Source: Paratinospora sagittata
Taxonomy: Eukaryota > Streptophyta > Magnoliopsida > Ranunculales > Menispermaceae
Assembly: GCA_035771175.1 (NCBI GenBank)
Contig: CM069596.1
Location: forward strand, 14,071,001 to 14,135,000
Reading direction: 5' to 3'
DNA: 64,000 nucleotides
Shown: positions 12,326 through 23,716 of the stretch, in pieces
Position numbering within the stretch: the first letter of the stretch is position 1
Layout: every line of letters begins with the position of its first letter
Translations under genes and position numbers: made by a program
Notes under the pieces: generated by a model
What the model saw: only the letters and a program-made list of their open reading frames with translations
What the model was told of the DNA's origin: nothing
Databases searched by the model: none

Positions 12326-12960
12326 CTTTAAAAACAGTTTTGACTAGTGATAAAATATACGACAAATGCGAATAAAAACTCTGTAGATTTCAAATTAAAT
12401 ATATAGTATTAGATCATTTGAAATACCGTAAAAACATGAAATCAAAACATGCAGATTAGAAAAACATATGTTGATGATTTATGCATGGTTTTGAAAAACA
12501 TTTTGAGCAATAACGATTAGAGAAAGATATACCTTAAATACTTTGTGTATTTCTCTTTTCTCATAACCGATAAATCCAATTCTTCATTATGAGATCTTCA
12601 ATAAGAGCTTTGCGGAGTTGAATAACTTGAACGTTGATCGAGAGATGTAGACTTGAAGCTTGATCGAATCGTTTGAGTGAAGTAATCTTGAAATCATGAT
12701 GTGATCGTTGAAGTCCTTTTGATTGAAACGAACTTGACCGTTCGATGTGATCTTTGAGTTCTTTGATCGAGTCATTCCTTGGCTTTTTGCTTTTCTTAGG
12801 TGTTTTGATGAAATCTTGATACACACACGTTCAACACCGAAAAGTACTTTGTTTGTGATCATCAAAATATACTTTATCACAGTATATTTAGGGACGAGCT
12901 AAGTGATGAACCGCATAGGTTAACACTAGGCACATGCCCAGGCAAGTTTTTATGTTTTTC

Positions 12961-12970
12961 TATAAATAGG
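12961..12970 (+). promoter_or_regulatory. TATA box of the 8958-14115 solo LTR
   Basis: TATAAATAGG is followed by a short GC-richer leader (GGTTCTCCCTCCTC). Position fits the U3/R boundary of the LTR's second segment. Confidence 0.55.
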
Positions 12971-14115
12971 AGGGGGGTTCTCCCTCCTCTAAACCATTCT
13001 CTATGCCTCTCAAACCCTCGAAACGCCGAGACTTTCCCCCGTGATGTTTGGAGCGTCGAGATGTCGTCTGCGGCACTTGGAACCCCGCATTGCGCTGAAG
13101 TACTGTTCGCGATTCTTGAGAGTCCAACGAGGTGCTGAGATGAATTATATGTCGAAACGTTGTCCGCAACACCTATAGTCTAACGATGCACCGAGATGCT
13201 ATTCGAGGCGCCTGAAGACCTATGATGCACCGAGATGCGGTCCACAGACAACAAAATTCAACTATGTGCAGAAGTGTTGTCCAATTCATGACAGTGGAAA
13301 GCCATGGGCACAATGCTTGTAGAATGGCTACAGAAATGGACGTCGTACGTTCTAACGAAGCGGCAACAAAATTCGTGAGGTAGGGATGAAGGCTTAGGTT
13401 TGCGTATTATTTTACTTTATGATAAGCATGGCATATTGCATCATTTATATACATGATATCATCCTACATTACTTCATGCATATGGCATACTATTGATGAG
13501 GGTGGTTCTTTGTCTTTGAGACAGGTCATTGGAAGCCCTCATGATGCGATTGAGCATGTTTGCTTGCGAGACCTGAAGCTACATTGCACTCTGTCCCGTT
13601 ATTTCAAAGGGGAGCCATTACATGATGATACTAAGCACACGGCCCGCGGTGCACTTCGTAGTTACTATTTGATTTATAAAGCACACGTACATTGGTATGG
13701 AGGATGTTGATGCGTTTCATGATTATATTGCTTGACGTGGATTGAAATTCATTATTCTATGTGTTGTTGTATCTGTAAACATTGCATTCACTTTGCTTGA
13801 TCCACTGAGCCGTTGAGCTCACCCCATTGATATTTTCCCCAACCTCTTTGATGTTGCATACTAGAACAAGAGTCGTTAAAGCTACATGCGTAGGAGACGC
13901 GTAGAGAGCGGGACCTCAACGTAGATCTAGGTGTGTAGGTGTTTGTAAATGTATTTTCGTTGTGTACTCGTGTATGTAAATTAATGGACCCTTGTACTTG
14001 TGCCCTCCTTAATTAATGGAGGATGAATAAAAGATCTATGTTGACGTCCATAGTTGTTTGCACTCTGGTTCTACGATTTGTTGCTTATTTCTTGGTAACA
14101 AAACAGGGTGTGACA

Positions 14116-14699
14116 TAGGATCCATCTATCCTCTAGAAATCTAAATTAGTTCATAACTTGAACAATAAAAACACAAAACATGGTTATAAACTTGAATAAG
14201 AACATAGAAATCAAACTAAGAACTCTTCGGATGTGAATCTTGATCTCTTGTTTCCCACTTCTACATCTTCTTTTTCACTTCGTTCTAGCCGTCTTGCTTT
14301 GTTCTCCTTTCTACCCTCCCTTAGAAAACCTAAACAATAAAGTATATATGGCCACAAGCCCATAGGAAGTCGAAATAGGAAGTTCCAAGTCGAATAAGAG
14401 AATCCCACAACAAAATAGAAACTTTTCAAAAACTGTCGCAGCCCTGGCGCTCAGTTTTGGCCTCCATCTTTTCTTCTTCTTGCTACCTGGCTCCGTGGGG
14501 CCCAACCCAAGTTCTGGATTTTGGCACACTTTCTTCTTCTTTTCACTTGTGGACTTAGCCATTTTTTGTGGTTCCTTGGCTTGATAGGTGCATGTTTCTT
14601 CATTCCATCTTCATGAATTATGTATCCATCATCCAAATTGACTTTTAACATATCTAAACACCTACAAAACAAAAGCAAAACCAATGAGTAACACATTTA
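14116..14699. repeat. unclassified repeat X, part 2
   Basis: Non-coding stretch between the solo LTR and element B. It continues from 8957 after removal of the TAGGA-flanked LTR. Short open frames on the minus strand have no recognisable domain. Confidence 0.35.
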
Positions 14700-15097
14700 T
14701 GTTGGTCCACCCAAAAGGGGGTGAATTGAGTGTGATGGTCAATTTTAAACTTTTCCAATGACTTAGTGATATACATTGGTACATTAGAACTAAATGCACA
14801 TACTAACCTTAAAGTAAAACGCATAACATAGAATACACTAGGATTTATAGTGGTTTGGCCAAGCCTACCTTCACTACCTAATCTCCCAATTAAGATTTTC
14901 TCAATCCACTAACTGATTCTCCTACTGGTGAGAACCAAACCGTTACAACTGCCCTTTTACAAGTTCAAGACAAATCAACCTATCCTTTTATGGGCTAAGG
15001 ATGAACCGTATTTCCTTTTTCTGGAATGAGAAAAAATTCATGTTCCTTTTACGGGATAAGGAATAACCGTTTTCCTTTTACAGGTTAAGGACGAACC

Positions 15098-16461
15098 TGT
15101 AATACCCTAGGTTTGCACAAAAAACCAAAAAAATATTTTTGAACTTCGAGCACCTTTTTGGCTATAAAAAGCCCCCAACCTTTTGGTATTTTTCACACCA
15201 AATTCTCTTTTCTCTCTTGCTCCTTGTTGGCTTTACACTCTCCTTGAGTTTTTTTGTCTTATCTTTTGAGACTCTCTTTTCGAGACTCTCTCTTGGTGAA
15301 ACGAGGTTCTGCTTAGGAGAATGCGTCAGTGCTAGAATGAAGGATTATCTAAAGGTGGGGAACAAAACATAGGTTTGCGTGTTTTATGACTTTTATTAAA
15401 GTTTACATTCATTTATCAGTATGTCTACTATTCATTTACACTGCATTATTGCGTATAATGTTTATACTTGTCATACTTATGCCTGTATAATTGGAGTTCA
15501 TGTATTACATTGTTACTATGCCGGATTAGTGTCAATCTGGCTCAACCAGACTTAGTCTTGTCCTCAGTAACTTTAAATAGTGAACGGAAGGCAGTGTGTT
15601 GCTCTAGACGATAGGTATTTAAGTAAACCTTGTGTCTCACCTCTCAACTGGAGACTGATTTGGTTGGTCTTATTTGAAAGCTGTCAGCTTGTATAAGTGA
15701 TATTGAACATCCTAACCTTGCACGTGGTGATACTGACCTGATAAGAATCACCAGACGTTGTCAAATCCTGTCTAATGTTAGTAAAGATCATGACATGTTC
15801 ATGCATTGGCATCATACATAAGCACCACCTAGGGACGTAAATGGTTTATGATCCACAAAATAGTTAGAAGCAATGCTCACTATTATTGACATTTCTCTAG
15901 AGAGGGACGTACAATGAGAACCTGGGATCACCTGGGGAAGGGCATCTGTACTTGAATCCAGGGCGTCGTTCCTGAGGAGGGACGTACAATGAGAACTCGG
16001 GTTTACCTGGGGATGGACATCTGTAGGTGAACTTAGGCGACATACAATCATGGAACCATTACGAGACGCTGTCATGCATACATACATGTTGTATTGATTA
16101 TGATGATATGATGTGTTTATCTGATATTTGATTATGAAGTTTCATTTATTAATTGTCATATTCACGAACTATTTTATCCATTGGGCGAGTAGCTCACCTC
16201 GTTGTTAACCAATTTTTCAGGAGATTAGGGTGGACTGGGTGCAGGTTTTGGGGCCGACATTTTTGTACCCTTTGTTTATTCTTTGGGGATTTTTGGAAGG
16301 TTGTTTCCTTTACTATTTTATGTACAAAAATATATTCTGAAATTAATGAAATCAGACTTCTACTTAATTGTGTATCTGCGCACTCGGTTAATATTATAAC
16401 ACATTCGCGCCCCATCCATGAGTGTTCCGCCGGTTTAGGTGCATCCGGGTGGGGTGTGACA
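15098..16461 (+). repeat. 5' LTR of the chromovirus
   Basis: 1364 bp, TGTAATACCC to GGTGTGACA. TATA box at 15163-15170. The 3' portion contains GGGCGAGTAGCTCACC, shared with other gypsy LTRs in the window. Confidence 0.92.
15163..15170 (+). promoter_or_regulatory. TATA box in the chromovirus LTR
   Basis: GGCTATAAAAAGCCCCC is about 65 bp from the LTR start, so U3 is very short. The same box is at 23786-23793 in the 3' LTR. Confidence 0.65.
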
Positions 16462-16466
16462 TTTAA

Positions 16467-16477
16467 TGGTATCAAAG
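16467..16477 (+). promoter_or_regulatory. primer-binding site of the chromovirus
   Basis: TGGTATCAAAG starts 5 bp after the LTR. It matches the tRNA-iMet PBS except for one G to A change. Confidence 0.75.
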
Positions 16478-16770
16478 AATGTTATCTAGAGGGCGAATTC
16501 GAATAATGATCAGGGGTTCTCAAGATGTGAGGGTCGCGAAGCACCGGCTCTTACCCTGGCATGTCCACATGGCTTGCCACCAATGTGGTTGGTATTATTC
16601 GAGAAGTTAACCGTAAAACATTTTCTGAGGTACACTCATGTGCCGCGTGACCTTGTAGGTCACGGTCATTGGATATGCATGAATGTCAATGATGACCATT
16701 AACATTTAATGGTATCAAAGCGAAAGGTTTATGGCCCGCCCAAGTCGACCAATTAGGAGAATAAATTTAT

Positions 16771-16892
16771 ATTAGATATATATATATATCACTAGAACTA
16801 TATATATATGAATTATATATAGTTAAGATTTATATTATATATATATATATAGTTATGATTTATGAAAACTATATATATATATATATATATAT
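16771..16892. repeat. (TA)n-rich microsatellite in the chromovirus leader
   Basis: Four blocks of TA dinucleotides are separated by short unique sequence. Confidence 0.85.
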
Positions 16893-17053
16893 ATAACTTG
16901 TTGCTAATGACAAAAAAATTGGATTCAATGATGGCATAAACATCAAGAGAAAATTATAAAATATTGTTTAACGGACAAGGCATAAATCTTAAAAATATTA
17001 GGAGTATATTTTGTATATTTCACAAATTTTATCTTCCTTTCAGCGAGATAATA

Positions 17054-18599
17054 ATGTCAAGTGAAGGAACGACTTCCAGTAGTCTGGAACAAATTTCCAC
17101 CAGACTTACGAAAGTTTTCAAACGGGAGGTTATAATTATGAGGAGTATTGACAATAGCGATCTCCGCCTCCGTACTATCCTTCACGACAAACTCGCTGAG
17201 TTGGAATGATTAAATATAACAATGATGGTTATGTCTCCTTCAGCTTGATGAAGTCTTTTTATGAGGCTATGAATTGCGTGGGGCTTCAGGAGGATGGCAT
17301 CAGCCCTATCTTGGAGACAATGATAAAGGGATCAAAAATCACCATCAACGTCGAAATTATTTCACGACTTATGGATATCCCAATTGGAGACAAAATCATT
17401 GATCCACACGAACCCCAGGCTGCATAGATCGCCGAGTCCAAAGAACATTTGTTCAATTTTGTCACCAACAAGTCGTAAACCCAATTGACGTACGCCAACC
17501 TCCTAAATAATTGCCTTAAACCACCTCTTGTCGGCCTTGGGAAGATTGTGGTTGACAATATTTTGTAGGAAAAGGTGACTAGAGGTACTATGTCAAGACT
17601 GCAACTTCTTGTGATATACTGCTTGGAGAAGGGAATTAAAGTTTTCTTACCTCATATCATCATCTAGGAAATGTTGCGGGTGATGCAAAACCCTTCGAAA
17701 AATGAGCTCCTCGGCTACGGAGTCTTGATCATGAGGATGATATGGGAGGCAAATGTCAATACATTTGATAAATTTTTGAAACAGATCACTAATGTTGTTA
17801 CTGCGTCTTCCATCTCCAAGACTTTCATCTCAAGGGGAGGGGTGACTGACGAAGAAATTTTTGGCGCGACTTCCAGGGGAAATAGCGGAAGAACTAGAGA
17901 TATCAATGGACATTGTCAATGAAAAAGTCGGCGCAAGATTCCAATTAGGGAAGCACCAGTTAATGAACCAAACCAGAACACAACAACAAACCCAGCCCTG
18001 AATAATGATCAAACCAATCATCTATTCTTCGAGGATGATCTTTTTGGCAACCTGGGTCAACCACAGAGTTCTGGCGAATCCACCTTCCTGGAACCTCCAA
18101 ATCCAAGGCAATACAACGTACCAAAGGTTTCCAACTCCTGAGGTACCATCTCATGCAGTTCCATAAGTTCCTGTGAACCAACCGCAGCAAAATTGGATGA
18201 CACCAAACTTTGGAAGACTGGACATCCCAATGAGTCCACTATTTCAAAATGTTCTGATTCAAGCATATCCAACCGTCTAAGAAGTCCCAATTAGGGAGTC
18301 TTCATATAATCAAACTAATTACCCTCCACCTATGAGTCAACCATACAGCCAACATTTTCCACCAATGCCTACAGTCTATGGTGACCTATGGGACAGACAA
18401 CCTACCAACCACCAATTGGACAACTGAAAAGTCCATTTGACCAGTTAAATGTGATTGTGTCTAGTCTTGCTCGGATGCATAAGACTAAGAATGCTTTGAT
18501 AACATGTGTGAAAGACATAGTAGAAAAGTGAACATCTTCTCAACGTTCTTCTGGTAGTCGTTCTGTAACTAGCAGGAGATCTAGGCGGAGTAATAGGTA
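17054..18599 (+). pseudogene. extra ORF between 5' LTR and gag; 'plant transposon protein'-like
   Basis: A separate reading frame begins ATG at 17054 (MSSEGTTSSSLEQ) and can be followed to about 18599 with at least one 1-base frameshift at 17206 and several stops. The first about 280 residues look globular, with 'YVSFSLMKSFYEAM', 'NVEIISRLMDIPIGD' and 'MLRVMQNPSKNELLG'. A disordered, Asn/Gln/Pro-rich part follows, ending in a Ser/Arg tail (RSSGSRSVTSRRSRRS). The globular wording recalls the 'putative plant transposon protein' domain often carried by plant gypsy elements, but I am not sure. It is not gag: the real gag lies 0.8 kb downstream. Role unknown. Confidence 0.5.
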
Positions 18600-19375
18600 G
18601 GAAAATTAGAGAAATTACTGGCATTGTAACTTTTTATTTTTTTTTTATATAAATGAAATGTTTGTTTGAGACTAAGTTTGGTGGGCCGACTTACAACCAT
18701 TCTTTCTTTTGTATCACTAACTTTGGAGTGGTATGGGACACAACAAAATTGGAAGATACTAAATAAAATTTGGAAGTAAAAAAAAAACCCACGACCTTGT
18801 GTGAAAAGAAACATTTGGGAAAAGTTGTATTACTAACATTATCACTAAGTTTACACCGTATGAGATGAGTAAATTTAGATGATACTATTAGTGAACTTCT
18901 CTTCAACCGATGTTTTATAGAGACCGTTTTCATACAACTTAACTTGGTTGAAACCCTTATTACCAAATTCTTATGGTATAAGACACACGAATTTGGATAA
19001 TAGTCGAAAAGACTAAGCGAAAGAGTTTGAATACATAAGATTGCGATAGAATGTTAGATTAGAATATTTACCAAGGATAGTCTTAGAATTTCTATGACTC
19101 GTAAATATATATGTATGTTCACAAAAACCAGAACCAAAACATTTGAAATACTTGCAAAGTTTTTATATAAACATTCTAACCTTGTTTTACACCATGGCCA
19201 AACATACGAGGCACATAAGATTCTTTGATTCCTCATCAAAAAACTTACACCATACTTAGAAAAATAAGTGGTTTTATATTGCAGTACTCTCGAACTTATT
19301 GCTGAAAATATCATAACATTATACTTGGCTACAGTTCCTAAATCATGGTTTTATTTTCTCCTTGCTAGTGAGAAA
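18600..19375. other. non-coding spacer between the extra ORF and gag
   Basis: No + strand coding potential recognised. Contains A/T runs and no clear repeat. Confidence 0.4.
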
Positions 19376-20570
19376 ATGCAAACTAGGAAGAGAGGGAGGT
19401 CACGCATAGTTCGTCCAACAGAGGAGGCACCTCCTGTAGTTCAAAATCAGGAACCGCCGCCTCCGAGGATAGAGCAGGCCACACATGACACTGCCACTAC
19501 GTCTGGGCAAGCAGTGCCACCTCAACCCACATCTTTTGTCATGCATTCGAGTATGGAAGTCTTTTGTGCCAGATTTATGGAGGAGATGAAGGTAACTATT
19601 CAGACGGTCGTTCGTTAGACCGCGACCAACCAAGTAGTTACTGTACAAGCACCTGTACGATCTGGGTCGGAGAGCCAAACCAACCAGATCACAAAGTACA
19701 AGAGGCTACAACCTCTTACTTTTGCTGGCACGATTGATGTGGAGGAGGCGCATAAATGGCTTGATGAGTCAAAGAAGGCTCTCGAGGCGATGAGAGTCGA
19801 AAAGGGTCGAAAGATTCCACTTGCGTCGTACCAACTTGTTGGTAGAGCAAATGCATGGTGGATAATAGTGAAAGAAGACCCGGTGACTAATGTAGGAGAC
19901 ATAACTTGGCAGCAGTTCGAGTCATTGTTCATCAATGAGTACTTCCCCGGCGCTGTGAAGAGGCAGAAGCGCCAGGAGTTTGTCAGGCTATACCAGGGCA
20001 GCATGACAGTCAAAGAGTATGCTGTCAGGTTCAAAGAATTATCGGTCTACTCTCTCTCAACCATCTCAACGGAGCAAGATAAGACCGAGAAATTCTACAA
20101 CGGCTTTGTCCTGACATCCGACAAGCCCTGTCGATCTTGGATCTCAAGATTTACAGGGAGGTCGTTGACAAGGCCATGAGCTTTGAGCAAGAAAAGATTG
20201 AACAGGAACAGAAAATGAATTAGGAAAAATGGCCTACAATGTTTTCCCAACAGGGCTCGCAACAGGACAACAAAATGAAGCCCTAATATAATCAAAACCC
20301 AGCCCTCCCAGCCCCTGCTCAGAAGAATGAGGCCACGGCACCTCCAGCTGAACAGACCTGGTCATCAGGATTTTCGCAATCATGGCCGAGGAGGTCGTAA
20401 TGGAAGGGGTGGCCGCCAAAATGATAATAGTAGGGGTGGTGGTCAGCACCACAATCAGCATGGCCATCAGAGCAACAGGCGACGCAGTAGCAAAGGCTGA
20501 CTTATTGCAACTGTTGCCAACAAGGTCATTTTAAGAAATGTCTGCCCTCACCCTTAGCAATCGCAACAAC
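19376..20570 (+). pseudogene. gypsy gag (capsid and zinc-knuckle remnant)
   Basis: Starts MQTRKRGRSR at 19376. A Pro/Gln-rich N-terminus is followed by a typical Retrotrans_gag segment with 'LVGRANAWW', 'TWQQFESLFINEYFP', 'EFVRLYQGSMTVKEY' and 'RFKELSVYS' (about 19740-20060). After a charged linker, a decayed zinc knuckle 'CNCCQQGHFKKC' occurs at about 20503-20540, one residue short of the usual spacing. In-frame stops at 19616 and 20221 and frameshifts near 20110 and 20390 break it. Gag would form the virus-like particle. Confidence 0.8.
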
Positions 20571-20699
20571 TTATTTCTGTTGTTCCAATCCAACAAGCCC
20601 TACCTGCTGCTAATGCCCAACCCAGGCAGAACCAACAGAACCAAGGGCAACGGAACCAGGACAGAGCGTTTGCTATAGCTCGACAACCCCTCCCAGACA

Positions 20700-21145
20700 A
20701 TAATGTAGTCGAAGGTACATTTCTCTTGTTCAATACAATGGTGCATGTCTAGTTCGATTCGGGTGTTACGCATTCTTATATATCTTCTGCATTGGTAAGG
20801 CATTTAGGGCTGCATCCTGAACCCACAAACATCACAATCCATGTCACATCACCATTAGAATCTGGTACTGACGTGAATTTGCAGTGTTCTCGTTGTGAGC
20901 TTCGAATGTCAGAACAGATAATACATGCAGATCTCTTTGTGATGGACATTAAAGACTTCAACATCATCCTCAGCATGGACTGACTCACACCACTAAATGC
21001 AAAGATCGATTGTATGAAGAAGCAAGTTCAGTTAACATTGTCTACTAGGGAGTTTGTCAAGATTCAGGGAACGAGGAAATGGATACACAACTCGACTGTT
21101 GCACTTCTCATGGAACAGCTTCGAGCTCTGTCCCTTGGTGAACCT
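20700..21145 (+). pseudogene. gypsy aspartic protease
   Basis: The retropepsin active-site word FDSGVTHSYIS begins at about 20753, preceded by a stop in the same frame. 'LGLHPEP' and 'VMDIKDFNIILSMD' follow, the latter matching the usual 'DFDVILGMDWL' region, with a stop replacing the Trp. After about 21145 the sequence passes straight into the RNase H region, so the reverse transcriptase is missing. Confidence 0.75.
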
Positions 21146-21153
21146 ACGAACCT

Positions 21154-21726
21154 ATGACCAAGCTCACTCGGAAGGACATTCTATTCATCTGGAATCCTGC
21201 TTGTGAATCGTCATTTCAGGAATTGAAGAAGCGCGTCACTACAACACCAATACTAATCACTCCACGAAATGGAGTTGGGTTTTCACTATACATCGACGCA
21301 TCCCTCCAAGGCTTAGGTGCAGTACTAATGCAAGAAGGCCAAGTTGTTGCATATGCTTCGAGGCAACTGAAGATTCATGAGGATAATTACCCAAAGCATG
21401 ACTTGGAACTTGCAGTTGTCGTATTCGCACCGAAGTTATGGTGTCATTACCTATGCGGTGAACGACTTGAGGTCTTCTCGGATCACAAGGGTCTTAAGTA
21501 CATCTACACTCAGAGAAACCTAAACCTCTGCCAAAGACGATGGTTGGAATTCTTGAAAGATTATGACTTTTACTTCCAGTACCATCCCGGTAAGGCCAAT
21601 ATTGTAGCTGATGCCCTGAGTAGAAAATCTTATGTTGCTTGCACTCTTAACTTCGAGACGAGGAAGTTGGCTACAAAGATGGAAAATTTTAACCTACAAC
21701 TGATTGAGAAGGCAGGAAGATCATGA
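21154..21726 (+). pseudogene. gypsy RNase H domain (reverse transcriptase deleted)
   Basis: 190 open codons. Recognisable words in order: '[18 protein letters not shown]', '[16 protein letters not shown]', '[20 protein letters not shown]', '[11 protein letters not shown]', '[12 protein letters not shown]', '[15 protein letters not shown]'. This is the standard end of a Ty3/gypsy RT-RNase H unit. The catalytic carboxylates Asp (YIDAS), Glu (DLEL), Asp (SDHK) and Asp (VADALS) are present. The palm with the YxDD word that should precede it is absent. Confidence 0.88.
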
Positions 21727-21739
21727 TTTTCTCAATTAT

Positions 21740-23085
21740 CAGCCAACTCTGAGTTAGTTCGAAAGATTTCAGCATCTCAGGTCAACGACCCTATGTTAAT
21801 GGAGAAACGAGAACTTCTACTCAGCGGACTGGACCTTCCTCACTAGTCGGTCTCTGAGATTTGGAAAGAAGTGCTCACTGAAATGCACTGTTCGAGGTTC
21901 ACTATTTATCCTGGGGGAAACAAGATGTACAAGGATGTCAAGCGACAATTCTGATTTTCTGGAATGAAAAAGGCGATTGCAGACTTCGTTACTCGATGTC
22001 TCGTTTGCCAGCAAGTAAAGGCAAAATGCAGATTTCCCTATGGACTTCTCCAGCCATTACCTATTAGAGAATGGAAGTCGGAGAACATTGCAATGTATTT
22101 TGTTATAGCCTTGCCTCAAAATAATAAAGGGCAAGATGCAATCTAGGTTATCATTGATAAACTTACAAAGTATGCACACTTTTTACCAATAAAGTTCACG
22201 GATAACCTTGTCAAGCTTGCCGAATTGTATGAAAGAGATAACCTTGTCAAGCTTGATCGTCTCTGATCGAGACCCTCGATTGACATCAAAGTTTTGGCAA
22301 AGCTTGCAGAATAGAATGGACTCCAGGATCACCATGAGCACAACCTTTCACCCTCAGACTGATGGGCAGTCAAAGCCTCTTATCCAGATCTTGGAGGACA
22401 TGTTACGTTGTTGCATTTTGGATTTTCATGACGGATGGGCAAAACACTTATATTTGGCTGAGTTTGCATACAATAATAGCTACCAAACCAGTATCGGCAT
22501 GGCACCGTACGAGGCTCTCTATGGTCCCCTTGCAGATCTCTTGTATGCTGGTTAGATATGGCAGATCGACCGCAGTTGGGGCTTGAACTAATTCAAGAGA
22601 CTTCTGAGAAGATCACACTAGTAACGGAGCAACTTCGTGTTGCACAAAGTCACCAGAAGAGCTGTGCTGACAAGCGGAGACAACTTCTAGAATTTGACAA
22701 AGGAGACTTGGTTTTTCTAAAAATTCAACTTACAAGAGGTGTCAAACCCTTTGGGATCAAAAGAAAGCTCTCCTCACAGTATATCGGTCCATTTCAGATC
22801 ATTGAACGTATTAGAAAACTAGCTTTTTCACATATCCATGCTTCGAAAGTATCGTCCTAATCCTTCGCATATCATCCCTCTGGTCGAGGTTCGGGTTGAA
22901 GAAGGAAATAAGTATCAAGAAAGAGCGATACAGATTCTGGATAAAAAAAACTCAATAATTAAGGTGACGTAGCATGCCATTTGTTAAGGTGCTCTGGGAT
23001 CACCACGGAGTAGCGGAAGCAACTTGGGAACTAGAAGAAACAATTAAACTGAAATACCCTGAATTATTTTCTAGTAATAATTGAT
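21740..23085 (+). pseudogene. gypsy integrase with chromodomain-like C-terminus
   Basis: Zinc-binding part with 'EMHCSRFTIYPGG' and 'CLVCQQVKA', then a catalytic core read across frames. The first acidic position is lost, since the usual MDF reads MYF ('ENIAMYFVIALP'). The second is kept in 'SDRDPRLTSKFWQ'. The glutamate after 'TDGQS' is Lys. A short direct repeat (GATAACCTTGTCAAGCTTG, twice at 22201-22253) has disrupted the frame between the first two. 'YIGPFQIIERI' and a final 'VLWDHHGVAEATWELEE' are the C-terminal barrel and a chromodomain-like tail, which point to a chromovirus. Confidence 0.82.
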
Positions 23086-23177
23086 GAAGTGATACATTGT
23101 ACTTTTCACTTATCAATAAAATGATGGAACTTTGTTTACAATATCTTAATATATTCTTTCATTTAAATAACTATGCA

Positions 23178-23681
23178 GATGTCTGAAAATAATACCAATG
23201 GAGTTAATGATGCACACACGCAACGACGTCTTTGGCAACCTGTGACGACTCCTTCAGGGTCTGAGTCAAGCCACAACTACTTTGCATCACCAACTTGATC
23301 ACTCCACAGACAACGATCCTTATCGCAATAGCGTGCATGGATTTTTCGTAACAATTTTGCCCGAAACAATCCTGGCAAGATCTCATACCAAAATTGTCAG
23401 GGGGCCGGATTCCGGCAACAACACGAAAAAGCATTCCGCCTCTCAACGTACCTCCCTTGAAACACTGCAACTTGCAAAGTCCTACGCCACCAACTGTGAG
23501 ACAAATGTTAGAACCTTCTGAGGACGAATCCGACTCCATTTGCTCTTCATTGTTTGATGATATAGAGGATTCCACCGGCCACAATGCTATTCAGTGGCCT
23601 TACAGGCACTACCATGATCTTTCGAGTAATGACGACGACGGTGAATCCCACGCAGACAACAATCAGCACTACACAGACTGA
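23178..23681 (+). pseudogene. short decayed ORF between chromodomain and 3' LTR
   Basis: A frame starting MSENNTNGVNDAHTQ at 23178 is broken after about 40 codons. A second frame (to 23681) ends in an acidic, low-complexity stretch (EDESDSICSSLFDD ... SNDDDGESHADNN). No domain recognised. Confidence 0.35.
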
Positions 23682-23703
23682 ATTTTGAGGGCGAAATCCT
23701 TTT

Positions 23704-23716
23704 AAGGGGAGTAGAG
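23704..23716 (+). promoter_or_regulatory. polypurine tract of the chromovirus
   Basis: AAGGGGAGTAGAG lies immediately before the 3' LTR. It is the expected primer for plus-strand synthesis. Confidence 0.65.

Larger units (their letters stand above)
9165..12925 (+). mobile_element. element A: non-coding element with head box, bridge repeats and palindromic word array
   Basis: Order of parts: start TGTCGGTCGACCC; G-tract GGGGGTGAATTGGG; box near 9312-9361 (TATAGTGGTTCGGCC, CACCACCTAATCTCCC). Then come about ten bridge repeats such as CCTTTTACGGGATAAGGA at 9365-9750. A solo LTR interrupts at 9757-10620. A middle section and a word array at 11640-12325 follow. The tail has TGTTTGTGATCATCAAAA and ends TAGGTTAACA. 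Flanks CCGGG (left) and CTAGG (right) could be a 5-bp duplication altered at its CpG. No protein is seen. Element B is a close relative, with the same tail. TG...CA ends suggest an LTR-like unit; class not established. Confidence 0.6.
8958..14115 (+). mobile_element. solo LTR (TSD TAGGA) interrupted by element A
   Basis: It begins TGTAACACCCC at 8958 and ends GGGTGTGACA at 14115. It is flanked by identical 5-bp duplications TAGGA (8953-8957 and 14116-14120). The LTR proper is 8958-9164 plus 12926-14115, about 1.4 kb; the rest is element A. A TATA box (TATAAATAGG) opens the second part. The section near 13800 (GTTGAGCTCACCCC, then GCATACTAG) resembles the 3' part of other gypsy LTRs. There is no internal domain, so this is a solo LTR. 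Confidence 0.8.

Noticed and set aside
13453..13710. 85-codon plus-strand frame
   Set aside because: Lies within the solo LTR 8958-14115 and matches no domain.
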